Source: Armatimonadota bacterium
GTDB taxonomy: Bacteria; Armatimonadota; UBA5829
Assembly (NCBI GenBank): GCA_039679645.1
Contig: JBDKUO010000033.1
Span: 1-64,000 of the forward strand
Reading direction: 5' to 3'
Length of the DNA: 64,000 bases
Shown: positions 1 through 8,765 of the stretch, piece after piece
Position numbering within the stretch: position 1 is the stretch's first letter
How the letters are laid out: every line of letters begins with the position of its first letter
Made by a program: the position numbers and the translations under genes
Notes under the pieces: generated by a model
The model's database searches: none
What the model was told of the DNA's origin: nothing
The model's input: only the letters and a program-made list of their open reading frames with translations

Positions 1-125
1 GAGGGCTGGCAAAAACGACGGCAAATGGTGGTTTGAGCCTCTTGGTGATGGTAGGCGGAGCGCTTGCGATGGCCAGAAATAGGAAGTTGGTCAATTTGAG
101 GCGAGTAGTCGCGCTTGCTGCTTAA
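1..125 (+). CDS. C-terminal fragment of an unidentified protein
   Basis: An open frame enters from the left edge, read from base 3, and stops at 123-125. It encodes about 40 residues: a Gly/Leu/Val-rich hydrophobic stretch (GLSLLVMVGGALAMA) followed by a basic tail (RNRK, then LRR). A hydrophobic helix plus positive tail is typical of C-terminal membrane anchors, including sorting signals, but no PEP or other signature motif is visible. Too little remains to name a family. Confidence 0.4.
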   Translation, partial: GLAKTTANGGLSLLVMVGGALAMARNRKLVNLRRVVALAA

Positions 126-578
126 AGTCCTGGTTTATTGAAAAGTGCCTGATTCTCAGGGATTATTGCGTCTGATTGGTAAGCAGAAAGCTGAGAATCG
201 GATTTTTGAGGACTGTTTACAGTAGAGGCATACTGCTACAAGCGAGATATCAGTTATTTGCAGCGATTCTGCGCCTAAAATGAACGCAATATTCGTCTAT
301 CGCAATTGCCTCCCTTGTCGGGTGCGTGTCATATCTACGGAATAAACCCCGTTGTATCGGGACACCCCTGTCCCGATACCTTGCTGCACCAGGGGCGTTT
401 CGGGAGAAGGGTCTCCCGAAACAACTCTTTTCCGCAAATTTGACATACACCCGCTTGCCGATTGCCTATCCGCCTGACAAACTCTTATACGTGAGTGAAC
501 ATCAGCATGATTCCCGAGAAAACAACTTCTTGCATTCTTCTGAACAACATATCGGCCAAATAACGATTTGCCTTAATA
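126..578. other. Gene-free region with two strong hairpins
   Basis: No convincing gene is present. The short open frames here overlap the hairpins and resemble no family I know. The notable content is two adjacent perfect inverted repeats at 354-379 and 397-422, listed separately. The metallophosphoesterase gene on the minus strand ends at 579. Confidence 0.6.
354..422. repeat. Two tandem 11-bp perfect hairpins
   Basis: Hairpin 1 has arms GTATCGGGACA (354-364) and TGTCCCGATAC (369-379) with a CCCC loop. Hairpin 2 has arms GTTTCGGGAGA (397-407) and TCTCCCGAAAC (412-422) with an AGGG loop. The spacer is 17 nt. Both arms share a TCGGGA core and both loops are 4 nt, so the pair looks like a duplicated palindromic unit (REP/BIME-like) rather than one terminator. 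Neither has a U-tract. Confidence 0.7.
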
Positions 579-1427
579 CTATTTTCTACGTAGTGTAACG
601 TACACAATCTCAGGAGAACAGAATAAACGAATGTGCAGGCGACTGGTACCGATCCCTCGATTGACGAAGAGAGCGCTCTCGCCGACATCGTCTTTCAGCA
701 GACGCATGAGCATATCGGGTGTGTAGAGTCCATCGTTGAGCTTGCAGTTGGCGCGCATATGCGTCCAGAACCAACTAATGCCCGGAACGCGCACCTGGCC
801 ACCATGCGTGTGGCCCGATAGAATCATATCTGCGCCCCTGGCAATTCCATCCGGAGCTGCTGACGGGCAGTGCGTGAGAAATATTATAAAATCTTTCGGA
901 TCGACCCCGGAAAAAGCGGCATCTATGTCCGCGCTGCATGAATACGGGTCATCGACACCGACTATCGTGACGCTTTGACCATCCCTGGTGACCCTGCTCG
1001 AAGAGTTGACCAGCATATCGAGGCCGTCAAATGTCAACGCTTCCCTGATGATCTGAGTACTGACCCATGGCTTGTGCTCTGAGTTGCCCAGCACGGCAAA
1101 GAGAGGATCACGATGTTTTATTGTCGAGCACACTCGCCGGAATATATCGGAAGCGCGCGGCTCGGATGTGATGTCGCCGGTAACCATGCACGTATCGACC
1201 TCGGTCTTACCGATGATCTCCATCGTGCGTTTTTCCAGCAGCCCAAGCTTGGTAAGGTGCAGGTCTGAAATGTGCAGTATCCTGTAGCCGTCAAATGCGG
1301 GAGGCAGGTCTGAAAACGCCAACTCCAACTCCCGCACCTGCAGGTTAAACTGCTCAAATGTCATGTATATGCCGAGGCCTGCCGCAGCGGCTCCTCCGGC
1401 TATTGCATATATCGCGCTTGCATCCAT
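579..1427 (-). CDS. Membrane-anchored metallophosphoesterase (YaeI/YkuE-like)
   Basis: Calcineurin-like phosphoesterase of 282 aa. A single N-terminal hydrophobic segment (about residues 5-24) probably anchors it, with the catalytic domain outside the inner membrane. The five metal-binding blocks are visible in order: DLHL (D55, H57), GD (D85), GNSEH (N115, H118), a THC block, and GHTHGGQ near residue 205. The order and spacing match the YaeI/YkuE group, whose members hydrolyse phosphodiester or pyrophosphate bonds, in some cases of lipid A precursors; the substrate here cannot be told. It lies 33 nt downstream of the minus-strand glycoside hydrolase genes and may be read through from them. 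Confidence 0.85.
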   Translation of the reverse strand: MDASAIYAIAGGAAAAGLGIYMTFEQFNLQVRELELAFSDLPPAFDGYRILHISDLHLTKLGLLEKRTMEIIGKTEVDTCMVTGDITSEPRASDIFRRVCSTIKHRDPLFAVLGNSEHKPWVSTQIIREALTFDGLDMLVNSSSRVTRDGQSVTIVGVDDPYSCSADIDAAFSGVDPKDFIIFLTHCPSAAPDGIARGADMILSGHTHGGQVRVPGISWFWTHMRANCKLNDGLYTPDMLMRLLKDDVGESALFVNRGIGTSRLHIRLFCSPEIVYVTLRRK

Positions 1428-1460
1428 AGTCTGGTATATTCTACCATTTTCAAGCGGATA

Positions 1461-3833
1461 TTACGGCTTGTCGAATTTTATCAGTTCAAAGTTTGTGGTA
1501 TCGAATACAAAATATCCCCTGCCTACATCGCAGCCTAGTTTTATTTCGGCTATCGCGCTCGGATCCAAATGCCCTCCGGCGTTCGCGGCGTCTTTGCCGT
1601 ATGGCTGCAGATCTGAGAATCTATAAAGCATATGATGCTTGCCTGGATCGATAGGCACGATCGTAGCTGCATATGCGCTACCATCCGGCTGCACAAAGAC
1701 AATGTTTATCTTAGAGCTGTAGCTTTCTTCCGGGACATCCAGATCGAACGCCACGCCGTCATAGCCGGACATATCTATAGGCTTTTCGAAGCGCAGTACC
1801 GGATACGCCCACTGATCACCCGCGCCCTCGAATTTAGTATCTATACGCAGCACGTTAGGCTCAGGATTATTGACCTTTAGTGTGCAATTGTCCGAAGCAT
1901 CAGAAGCCCACTGATCGGCGCTCTTTGTCCAACCCAGCGCTTTGCGCTCATAGGGTGCTATAACAAGCAGATCGTAGCTGAACAGGCTTACACATTGAGC
2001 AGGCTTCTCATTGTCAAATTTGCTGTGCACTACGACCCTGAACTGGTTATCGCCCACCTTTCCGGCAGGCTGAACTCGAAATGTAAACACCCGGCGGCCC
2101 ATCGGTTCCAGTGTGACATCGCGTTTCGGGTTTTCAACGCTCCAGCCATCCGGCACGCTCACTTCAACAGCGCCTTTGGCTCCGGTCTTCTTGTTGAAGT
2201 TGTATGCTTCCACAGTGTAGTCGAACGCGCTTCGGTCAGCCATCTTATATGCGTTTTCGACCTTTGAGACATTCATATTCGCATGCCCTATGACTACGAT
2301 TCGCGACGGCTTAAGCTTGGACAGTTTGCCGGACTTGCGCGGCGTGCCGGTCAGCTTGCTTTCGATGGGCTTGCCGATATCAAGCAGATATACGGCCTCG
2401 GGACCCGTCTTCAGCCTTACATAGCCGTTTTCGCAAGCGACCGCGCTCTCATTGCCGAAAATATTGGCCAGGCGCAAAGTCTTTTTATCTGTCGGGACAA
2501 TTATCTCAGAGTCTTTCTCGGACCAGGCGACGAGCACGTTGCCCTTGGCGGTAGAAAACATCTGGGCCGTGACGGCATCATTGCCGGACTTGTACTCACC
2601 CTTATAGGCAGACTCACCGATAATATTTGCCGCTGCCGAAAGAGCCAGGAAAGACGGATACGGCGTTAAATCAGGCTGCAGGGCTGCCCACTGGACCGGA
2701 CCCTCCGTATAATTGGGCAAGACAAAGAAGAAGCTCTTGTCCGAACCCGCCGCCATCGACATAGCTTCAAAACGAGGTATGAACCGGCATTGTAGGCGCT
2801 GGTTTTCAAAGCTCAGTATCTTTTTGTCCGGGCCTTCCGAGCCTTTGAGGGCAATACCCGCCTCCGTAAGCCAGATAGGACGATCGGCTGCGCCATACTT
2901 GCTCAACAGCTCTATGTGAGCCGCCAAAGCGTCGGGATATACGGACGGCTTGTTATAAATATGCCAGTTGAACATGTCGAAGTAATCGGTTGTGCCTGAC
3001 TCATACATGCATCTCGCCATCGGGGTGACACCTTTGAGCAGCGCCCCCTGCAGCACTATCGCGTGCGGATTGCCGTCTTTGTAGCCCAAATAGATAGCCT
3101 TGACCATCCCGGAGTAGCGATCAGCCGCATCCAGCAAGAGACCGGTATCAGGCTCATTCCATATTTCCCAGACATTGATTCTATTCGAGAAGTGGCTTGC
3201 CGCCGCGCGGGCGAAGTTATAGATGTCACGAAGATCATCAGGACAGATATTATTATCACTGGCCGGGTGCGACCACTTGGGGCTGTCATGCCACATCTGG
3301 CAGATATTAACTCCCTCTTTGGCGTATATGTCCGCTAATGTTTGGTATTTACCCCAGTCGAAAACTCCGCGCTCTTTCTCGGTCTCATTCCACCCGAGTC
3401 GTTCTCGCACCCAACTGATCCCAGCAAGCCTGATCATACGCGCCATTGCCGCATGATCCTCCTGTTTGACCAGCCACGCTCCCGCCACATCCGTGCAGAC
3501 TCGGCCATCCTTGGGAAGTGGAGCATTGCTGCGGTCAATTACGACACCTATTGAGGTTGATCCTTCCGTCGACGCATCCTTGCACTTGAGAAGATACCAC
3601 CCCGGGTTCAAGCCGGAAAGCTTGATTGTCGACCCCTTACCGCTTGCGACGTTTTTGCCGAAGTAGTCGGTCAGTTCACAACTGACATCACCCTGAGCGT
3701 CCTTTATTTGAAGTGTTATAGCGCTGCCAGCTTTGATTGTATTGCCGGGCGCGTCGGATGTGATAGTGAGAGCAGACGCGTTAGGCATGTTCATAATACA
3801 TAACAACACCGCAAGTGATAAGGTTCTGATCAT
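1461..3833 (-). CDS. Secreted clan GH-A glycoside hydrolase, paralogue 1
   Basis: Protein of 790 aa with a signal peptide (about residues 1-21, ending near NASA). It has an N-terminal beta domain (about 22-105) and a (beta/alpha)8 barrel (about 110-400) with WEIWNEPD at 222-229 (acid/base E227) and WLTEAG at 321-326 (nucleophile E324). A linker carrying a NEW3-like beta domain and a C-terminal jelly-roll-like carbohydrate-binding domain (about 640-790) follow. NEP plus a strand-7 Glu defines clan GH-A; the look is GH39/GH5-like, substrate unknown. It starts 12 nt after paralogue 2, with its AGGAG site lying against the paralogue 2 stop, so the two are cotranscribed and probably translationally coupled. 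Confidence 0.85.
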   Translation of the reverse strand: MIRTLSLAVLLCIMNMPNASALTITSDAPGNTIKAGSAITLQIKDAQGDVSCELTDYFGKNVASGKGSTIKLSGLNPGWYLLKCKDASTEGSTSIGVVIDRSNAPLPKDGRVCTDVAGAWLVKQEDHAAMARMIRLAGISWVRERLGWNETEKERGVFDWGKYQTLADIYAKEGVNICQMWHDSPKWSHPASDNNICPDDLRDIYNFARAAASHFSNRINVWEIWNEPDTGLLLDAADRYSGMVKAIYLGYKDGNPHAIVLQGALLKGVTPMARCMYESGTTDYFDMFNWHIYNKPSVYPDALAAHIELLSKYGAADRPIWLTEAGIALKGSEGPDKKILSFENQRLQCRFIPRFEAMSMAAGSDKSFFFVLPNYTEGPVQWAALQPDLTPYPSFLALSAAANIIGESAYKGEYKSGNDAVTAQMFSTAKGNVLVAWSEKDSEIIVPTDKKTLRLANIFGNESAVACENGYVRLKTGPEAVYLLDIGKPIESKLTGTPRKSGKLSKLKPSRIVVIGHANMNVSKVENAYKMADRSAFDYTVEAYNFNKKTGAKGAVEVSVPDGWSVENPKRDVTLEPMGRRVFTFRVQPAGKVGDNQFRVVVHSKFDNEKPAQCVSLFSYDLLVIAPYERKALGWTKSADQWASDASDNCTLKVNNPEPNVLRIDTKFEGAGDQWAYPVLRFEKPIDMSGYDGVAFDLDVPEESYSSKINIVFVQPDGSAYAATIVPIDPGKHHMLYRFSDLQPYGKDAANAGGHLDPSAIAEIKLGCDVGRGYFVFDTTNFELIKFDKP

Positions 3834-3845
3834 TGAATATTGCTC

Positions 3846-6197
3846 CTAAAGATTGTTGAATTTCACCAGTTTGAAGCCGGACACATCGAATGAGATATGC
3901 TCCAACCCTGCATTGCATCCGAGCTTTATTGATGATATCGAATTCGGATCGAAGTGTCCATTCGGGTCTTTGCCCATGAAATCCAGGCGTTCGATATTCT
4001 GGAAAAGAAAGACTATACGACGCTTGCCGACCGTTGGGGTAGCCGAGAAAATATAATGAGCGCCGCTGCTCTCCACAAACATCATGCGCATTGTCGTCGC
4101 GCCGATATCCTCCGGGACACTCAGGTCAAAAGCTAGGCCGTCATAGCCGGATATATCAATCGGCTTCTGGAAGTGCAATATCGGGTAGGCCCATCTATCG
4201 CCTTTGCCGCTAAAGCTAAGGTCGAAATGCAGAGTATCATCTTTTGGATTACTCAGGACAACGGTCCCGTTGGGTGAAGCCTCAGTCACCCATTGTGTCG
4301 AGTTGGTCCAGTCCAGCGGTTTGCGCTCGGAAGGCTCGACTATAGTTGGATCAAAGAAAAATGAGCTGACGCATGGCGCCGCCTTTTTATTATTGAATAC
4401 GCCGTTCGCTATAAGCCTGAGCGACTCAACTCTGGGCGAGCCGGGCTTCACTTTGAATGTAAGCTGTTGCCGGCCCATAGATTCAAGCTCGACATGGCGC
4501 TGTGCATCTTTGACGATCCATCCACTAGGCGCGGTCAAATTCACTGTGCCACCAGCGGGAGTCTTGTCGCTAAAATTGTAGACGTCGACAGTATAGTCAA
4601 ATTCGCCTTGATCGGCAAGTTTATAAGCCCCTGCCTCTTTCATAAAAGGAAAGTTTGAGCGGCCGACAAGAACGACTCGCGACGGATGTAGCTTTGGCAG
4701 CTTGCCCAATGGGCGCGGCTTGCCCGTCAGTTTACCCTCGATGGACTTGCCGACATCGAGCAGGTATACTGCATCCGGGCCCACTTTAAGCCTGGCATAA
4801 CCGCTTGAGCATGTTAGAGTGCTCTCAGAACCGAATATATTGGCCTGGTGAAGCGTCTGCTTCTCGGTAGGAACGATAATCTCGGATTCTTTATCAGACC
4901 AGGCGACCACTACATTGCCTCTGGAAGTAGAAAACACCTGAGCAGTCACATCGTCATTGCCGGATTTGTATTCACCCTTGTAGGTAGACTCACCTATAAT
5001 ATTGGCCGCAGCCGAAAGAGCCACAAAAGAGGGATAGGGAGTCAGATCAGGATATAGAGCGCCCCACTGAGTATCTTCTTCCATGTAACTAGGAAGAACG
5101 AAGAAGAAGTTCTTATCGTTTCCCGCCGCTAGTGACATGGCGGCGCTGCGTGGCATGAACCGGCATTGTGTGCGCCGGCTTTCGGAGTTCAGTTCTTTTT
5201 TGCTTGGCCCCTCGGTGCCTTTTACTACGACTCCCGACTCCGTGACCCACACCGGACGAGTGGACGCGCCATACTTCTTTAACTGGTCCAGGTGAGAAGC
5301 AAGAGCGCCCGGATATATATCGGGCTTGCTGTAAATATGCCAATTGAACGTGTCGAAGTAGTCGGTGACGCCGGAATCGTATATTCCGCTTGTAAAGTTG
5401 GACATCCCCCTGCAGATAGAGCCCAGCAGGACATTTGCTTTTGGGTTGCCGTCCTTTAGCCCGAGATACGCCACTTTGACCATTGCCGCGTAATAATCAT
5501 AGGGAAAGCCGCCATCAGGTTCATTCCATATCTCCCAGGCCTCTATCTGACCGGAAAAGTTGCTCGCCGCTGCTCGGGCGTAGCGGTAATAATCACGCAG
5601 ATCACCGTGGTATGTATTATCTTTGATACCAAGCTCAGTCCACTCAGGAAATTCGGCCCAATGCTGGCATATATGGACACCCTCGGACTTGTACAAATCG
5701 GCAAGAGTCTGATACCTGTTCCAATCTATCTTGCCGCGCTCAGATTCGGTGCCGCCCCAGCTCAGTCTCTCGCGAACCCAGGGAATGCCCGCCAGGCGGA
5801 TCATCTGAGCCAGCGATTTGAACGATTCGCCCTTCACAAGCCATGCTCCGGCTACATCGGTGCATACTCGGCCGTCTTTGGGAAGCGGAGCATTGCCCCT
5901 GTCAATTACTACACCGATAGACGTGGAAGTCTCCGCAACCAAGTCTTTGCACTTGACTTCGTACCAGCCTGGATTCAGACCGGCTAGATCAATTACATCT
6001 GTTGACCCGGCGGCTATCTTGTTGCCGAAGTAATCGGAAAGCTGATAGCTGACGGCTCCCTGAGAGTCCTTGATTTCAAGCCTTACACTGCTTCCGGCTT
6101 TGAATATATTGCAAGGGGCATTGGATGTTATGCTCAGAGCCGAGACAGGGCCGCAAAGCGCAAACAGCATGGCCAGAGACGATATCGTCTTATGCAT
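3846..6197 (-). CDS. Secreted clan GH-A glycoside hydrolase, paralogue 2
   Basis: Protein of 783 aa, collinear over its whole length with its two neighbours. Signal peptide about 1-20. The barrel carries WEIWNEPD at 221-228 (acid/base E226) and WVTESG at 318-323 (nucleophile E320), so catalysis should be intact. The stretch before the NEP motif differs from the others: the HPASDN-type loop is replaced by ELGIKDN, which suggests a different sugar preference. The C-terminal jelly-roll-like domain is retained. An AGGAG site precedes the ATG. The gene is separated from paralogue 3 by 91 nt containing an 11-bp hairpin. Confidence 0.85.
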   Translation of the reverse strand: MHKTISSLAMLFALCGPVSALSITSNAPCNIFKAGSSVRLEIKDSQGAVSYQLSDYFGNKIAAGSTDVIDLAGLNPGWYEVKCKDLVAETSTSIGVVIDRGNAPLPKDGRVCTDVAGAWLVKGESFKSLAQMIRLAGIPWVRERLSWGGTESERGKIDWNRYQTLADLYKSEGVHICQHWAEFPEWTELGIKDNTYHGDLRDYYRYARAAASNFSGQIEAWEIWNEPDGGFPYDYYAAMVKVAYLGLKDGNPKANVLLGSICRGMSNFTSGIYDSGVTDYFDTFNWHIYSKPDIYPGALASHLDQLKKYGASTRPVWVTESGVVVKGTEGPSKKELNSESRRTQCRFMPRSAAMSLAAGNDKNFFFVLPSYMEEDTQWGALYPDLTPYPSFVALSAAANIIGESTYKGEYKSGNDDVTAQVFSTSRGNVVVAWSDKESEIIVPTEKQTLHQANIFGSESTLTCSSGYARLKVGPDAVYLLDVGKSIEGKLTGKPRPLGKLPKLHPSRVVLVGRSNFPFMKEAGAYKLADQGEFDYTVDVYNFSDKTPAGGTVNLTAPSGWIVKDAQRHVELESMGRQQLTFKVKPGSPRVESLRLIANGVFNNKKAAPCVSSFFFDPTIVEPSERKPLDWTNSTQWVTEASPNGTVVLSNPKDDTLHFDLSFSGKGDRWAYPILHFQKPIDISGYDGLAFDLSVPEDIGATTMRMMFVESSGAHYIFSATPTVGKRRIVFLFQNIERLDFMGKDPNGHFDPNSISSIKLGCNAGLEHISFDVSGFKLVKFNNL

Positions 6198-6247
6198 TTA
6201 ATCTCACTCCTACGTTATTACGGGACAGTGCATTGCGTTCTTCTGTT

Positions 6248-6274
6248 TCGGGCGCGATCGGATATCGCGCCCGA
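6248..6274 (-). terminator. GC-rich hairpin between GH paralogues 3 and 2
   Basis: Perfect 11-bp stem: TCGGGCGCGAT (6248-6258), 5-nt loop, ATCGCGCCCGA (6264-6274). It lies just after the stop of paralogue 3 and before paralogue 2. No U-tract follows on the minus strand, so it may attenuate or stabilise message ends rather than terminate fully. Confidence 0.55.
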
Positions 6275-6288
6275 TCAATGACGGCATA

Positions 6289-8664
6289 CTAATCGAACTT
6301 CACCAGCTCGAAGTCGGATGCTTCAAAGACCAGGCGGTCACGCCCACATGTGCAGCCGAATTTCACTTTAGATATTGTATTCAGATCGAGATGCCCATCC
6401 GGGTCTGGCGATTTGGCGTCAAACGGCTTCATATCGCGAAACAGCAGCACAACACGATGCTTGGTGCCCAGAGACTTTGTAGCGCCCATATAACCCGCGC
6501 CGCCCGGCTCCAGAATGACCAGCCGGATCATTGAAGAATAGCTGTCGTCTGGAATATTGAGGTCGAAGGCTATTCCGTCAAAGCCGGACATATCAAGGGG
6601 CTTTGCAAAATCAAGAGTCGGATAGGCCCACTCATCGGCTCCGTCGTCAACAAACTTCGTGTTTATACGGAGCACGCCCGACTCGGGATTATCGACTACC
6701 AGCGCGCAGTTATTCGACGCCAGAGGGAGCCATTGACTTGCGTTTTTTGCCCAACCCAGAGGTTTACGCTCCACCGGAGTAATAGCCGCCAGATCGAATT
6801 TTAATGAGCTTACACAATCGACTACCTTTTCATCGGCGAATTTCGCCCGGCTGATAAGCTTGAACCTATTTTCAGACAGCACACCAGGCTTCACCTGGAA
6901 TGTAAGTATCTGTCGGCCCATAGGTTCGAGCGTCACTTCGCGTTTGGGATTGTCTATATCCCAACCATCAGGTGCAATCAACTCAACCGCGCCTTTGGCC
7001 TCATTCTTATCGCTAAAGTTGTAGACCTCGACGCTGTAATCGAAAGCATCACGGCTGGTGAGCTTATAGAAATCCTCGTGCTTGACTACAGGCAGGTTGG
7101 CGTGGCCCATAACAATCACGCGCGATGGGCTGAGCTTGGGCATCTTGCCTCGCGGACGTGGAGTGCCGGTCAGATCCTTCTCAATAGGTTTGCCGAGGTC
7201 GATGAGATATATGGCATCCGGGCCGACCTGCACATTCAATTCGCCTTTTTCCGCCGCCATGCTGCTCTCCCGGCCGAAGATATCCGCCAATCGGACTCTC
7301 TTTTTGTCGGTCGGGACCTGCATCCGTGCCTGTTTATCCGACCATGCAACCAGCACATTGCCCCTGGGGGTCGAGAAGAGCTGGGCAACTATTGAATCGT
7401 TGCCCGTCTTATATTCGCCTTTATAGGTCGACCGGCCGATGATATTGGCAGCGGCGGAGAGCGCCACAAATGACGGATAGGGAGTGAGGTCCGGATGCAG
7501 AGAGCCGTACTGCTTTCCTCGCTCAAGATATGAGGGCATTACAAAGAAAAAGTCTTTATCCGTGCCCGCCGCAAATGACATAACTGCGTTGCGAGGAATA
7601 AACCGGCACTGAAGATGCTGGTTCGGGCTGCTCAGCAGCTCCTTTTTAGGACCCTCGGTGCCCTCTAGACGAATGCCTGATTCCGTCAGCCAGATGGGCA
7701 TGTCGGTGGAGCAATACTGACCCAGCAGTTCCAGATGAGACTTCAACGCGCCTATATAAGTAGACGGCTTATCGTAGATGTGCCAATTGAATATATCGAA
7801 GTAGCCGGGTGTGCCGCAGTCATACAGCCCGCAGGCGAAGCTGCTTACGCCCTCCAATAAAGAGCCTTGCAGCACGAAGGCCTTAGGGTTGCCGTCTTTT
7901 AGCCCAAAATAGGTTGCTTTGAGATAGCCCGAGTAGCGATCACTGAGCTGGGGCCAAAACTCGATATCCGGCTCGTTCCATACCTCCCAGGCTTTGACCT
8001 TGCCTGTAAAGTGCTTGGAGGCAGTGCGGGCATAGTTATAGACATCGCGCAGATCATCCGGGCACACGCTGGCATTGGTGGCCGGATGACTCCACTGGGG
8101 TGAATCGTGCCACAACTCATATAGGTGAACACCTTCGGAGGCATAAGCATCGGCAACGGCCTGATACTTGTTCCAGTCGAGCTTGCCTTTCTCCGGCTCG
8201 GTGGCTCCCCAACTAAACCTCTCGCGCGCCCAGGGGATACCCGCAAGGCGCATTATACGCGCCACATCTTTATATTTGTCGGCATCTACCAGCCAGGCGG
8301 CTGCTACATCCGTGCAGATTCGCCCGTCCTCGGGCAGAACCGATTTTTTATGGCTGATCACAATACCTATTGAGGTCGTTACTTCTGATGCCGAATCCTT
8401 GCACTTCAGCTCATACCAGCCCGGCGCCATGCCCGGCAGATCTATATTCGCCGTCGCGGTGCCGCTTGCAACTAGTTTGCCGAAATAGTCGGTGATCGCA
8501 TAGCTGAGTGTGCCTTGAGGATCATGGATAGTAAACTTGACCGGACTTGCCGCCGCAAATATGTTTCCCGGTGAACCCGACGTAATAGTTAGAGCAAATG
8601 CGCTTGGGGATAATAAGCAAAAGAGACACAGCAATACGAGGCAGGTAAAAATCTTGTGCATCAA
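6289..8664 (-). CDS. Secreted clan GH-A glycoside hydrolase, paralogue 3
   Basis: Protein of 791 aa, first of the three tandem paralogues in transcription order. Signal peptide about 1-24 (hydrophobic run then SAFA). Same domain order as the other two: N-terminal beta domain, GH-A barrel with WEVWNEPD at 226-233 (acid/base E231) and WLTESG at 325-330 (nucleophile E328), NEW3-like segment, C-terminal jelly roll. It keeps the HPATNA loop seen in paralogue 1. A conserved block after the barrel (YPSF-ALSAAANIIG) is nearly identical in all three copies. A sigma-70-type promoter lies at 8735-8763, so this gene probably heads the cluster. Family-level call GH39/GH5-like. Confidence 0.85.
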   Translation of the reverse strand: MMHKIFTCLVLLCLFCLLSPSAFALTITSGSPGNIFAAASPVKFTIHDPQGTLSYAITDYFGKLVASGTATANIDLPGMAPGWYELKCKDSASEVTTSIGIVISHKKSVLPEDGRICTDVAAAWLVDADKYKDVARIMRLAGIPWARERFSWGATEPEKGKLDWNKYQAVADAYASEGVHLYELWHDSPQWSHPATNASVCPDDLRDVYNYARTASKHFTGKVKAWEVWNEPDIEFWPQLSDRYSGYLKATYFGLKDGNPKAFVLQGSLLEGVSSFACGLYDCGTPGYFDIFNWHIYDKPSTYIGALKSHLELLGQYCSTDMPIWLTESGIRLEGTEGPKKELLSSPNQHLQCRFIPRNAVMSFAAGTDKDFFFVMPSYLERGKQYGSLHPDLTPYPSFVALSAAANIIGRSTYKGEYKTGNDSIVAQLFSTPRGNVLVAWSDKQARMQVPTDKKRVRLADIFGRESSMAAEKGELNVQVGPDAIYLIDLGKPIEKDLTGTPRPRGKMPKLSPSRVIVMGHANLPVVKHEDFYKLTSRDAFDYSVEVYNFSDKNEAKGAVELIAPDGWDIDNPKREVTLEPMGRQILTFQVKPGVLSENRFKLISRAKFADEKVVDCVSSLKFDLAAITPVERKPLGWAKNASQWLPLASNNCALVVDNPESGVLRINTKFVDDGADEWAYPTLDFAKPLDMSGFDGIAFDLNIPDDSYSSMIRLVILEPGGAGYMGATKSLGTKHRVVLLFRDMKPFDAKSPDPDGHLDLNTISKVKFGCTCGRDRLVFEASDFELVKFD

Positions 8665-8698
8665 AGACCTCCGAATGCCATTTTTCGGGGAATTACAC

Positions 8699-8733
8699 TA
8701 AGTGATGGCCGAAGTACTTACGGCCATCACTTA
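8699..8733. promoter_or_regulatory. 13-bp hairpin over the predicted GH-cluster transcription start
   Basis: Perfect inverted repeat TAAGTGATGGCCG (8699-8711) and CGGCCATCACTTA (8721-8733), with a 9-nt loop. It begins next to the predicted -10 box of the GH cluster promoter and covers the expected start point, and it also lies downstream of the prepilin stop. It could be an operator, the prepilin terminator, or both. No U-tract follows on the minus strand. Confidence 0.55.
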
Positions 8734-8734
8734 T

Positions 8735-8763
8735 ATTATAGCAGTTGAATATTATGCATCCAA
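8735..8763 (-). promoter_or_regulatory. Sigma-70-type promoter for the GH cluster
   Basis: Minus-strand TTGGAT (8763-8758), 17-nt spacer, TATAAT (8740-8735). Correctly placed to drive the three glycoside hydrolase genes. Confidence 0.55.
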
Positions 8764-8765
8764 GG

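Noticed and set aside
250-450. Minus-strand short frame at the same place
   Set aside because: It is the complement of the same hairpins with no ribosome binding site or homology I recognise.
326-598. 90-codon open frame
   Set aside because: It is made largely of the two palindromes and their flanks and overlaps the metallophosphoesterase 3' end.
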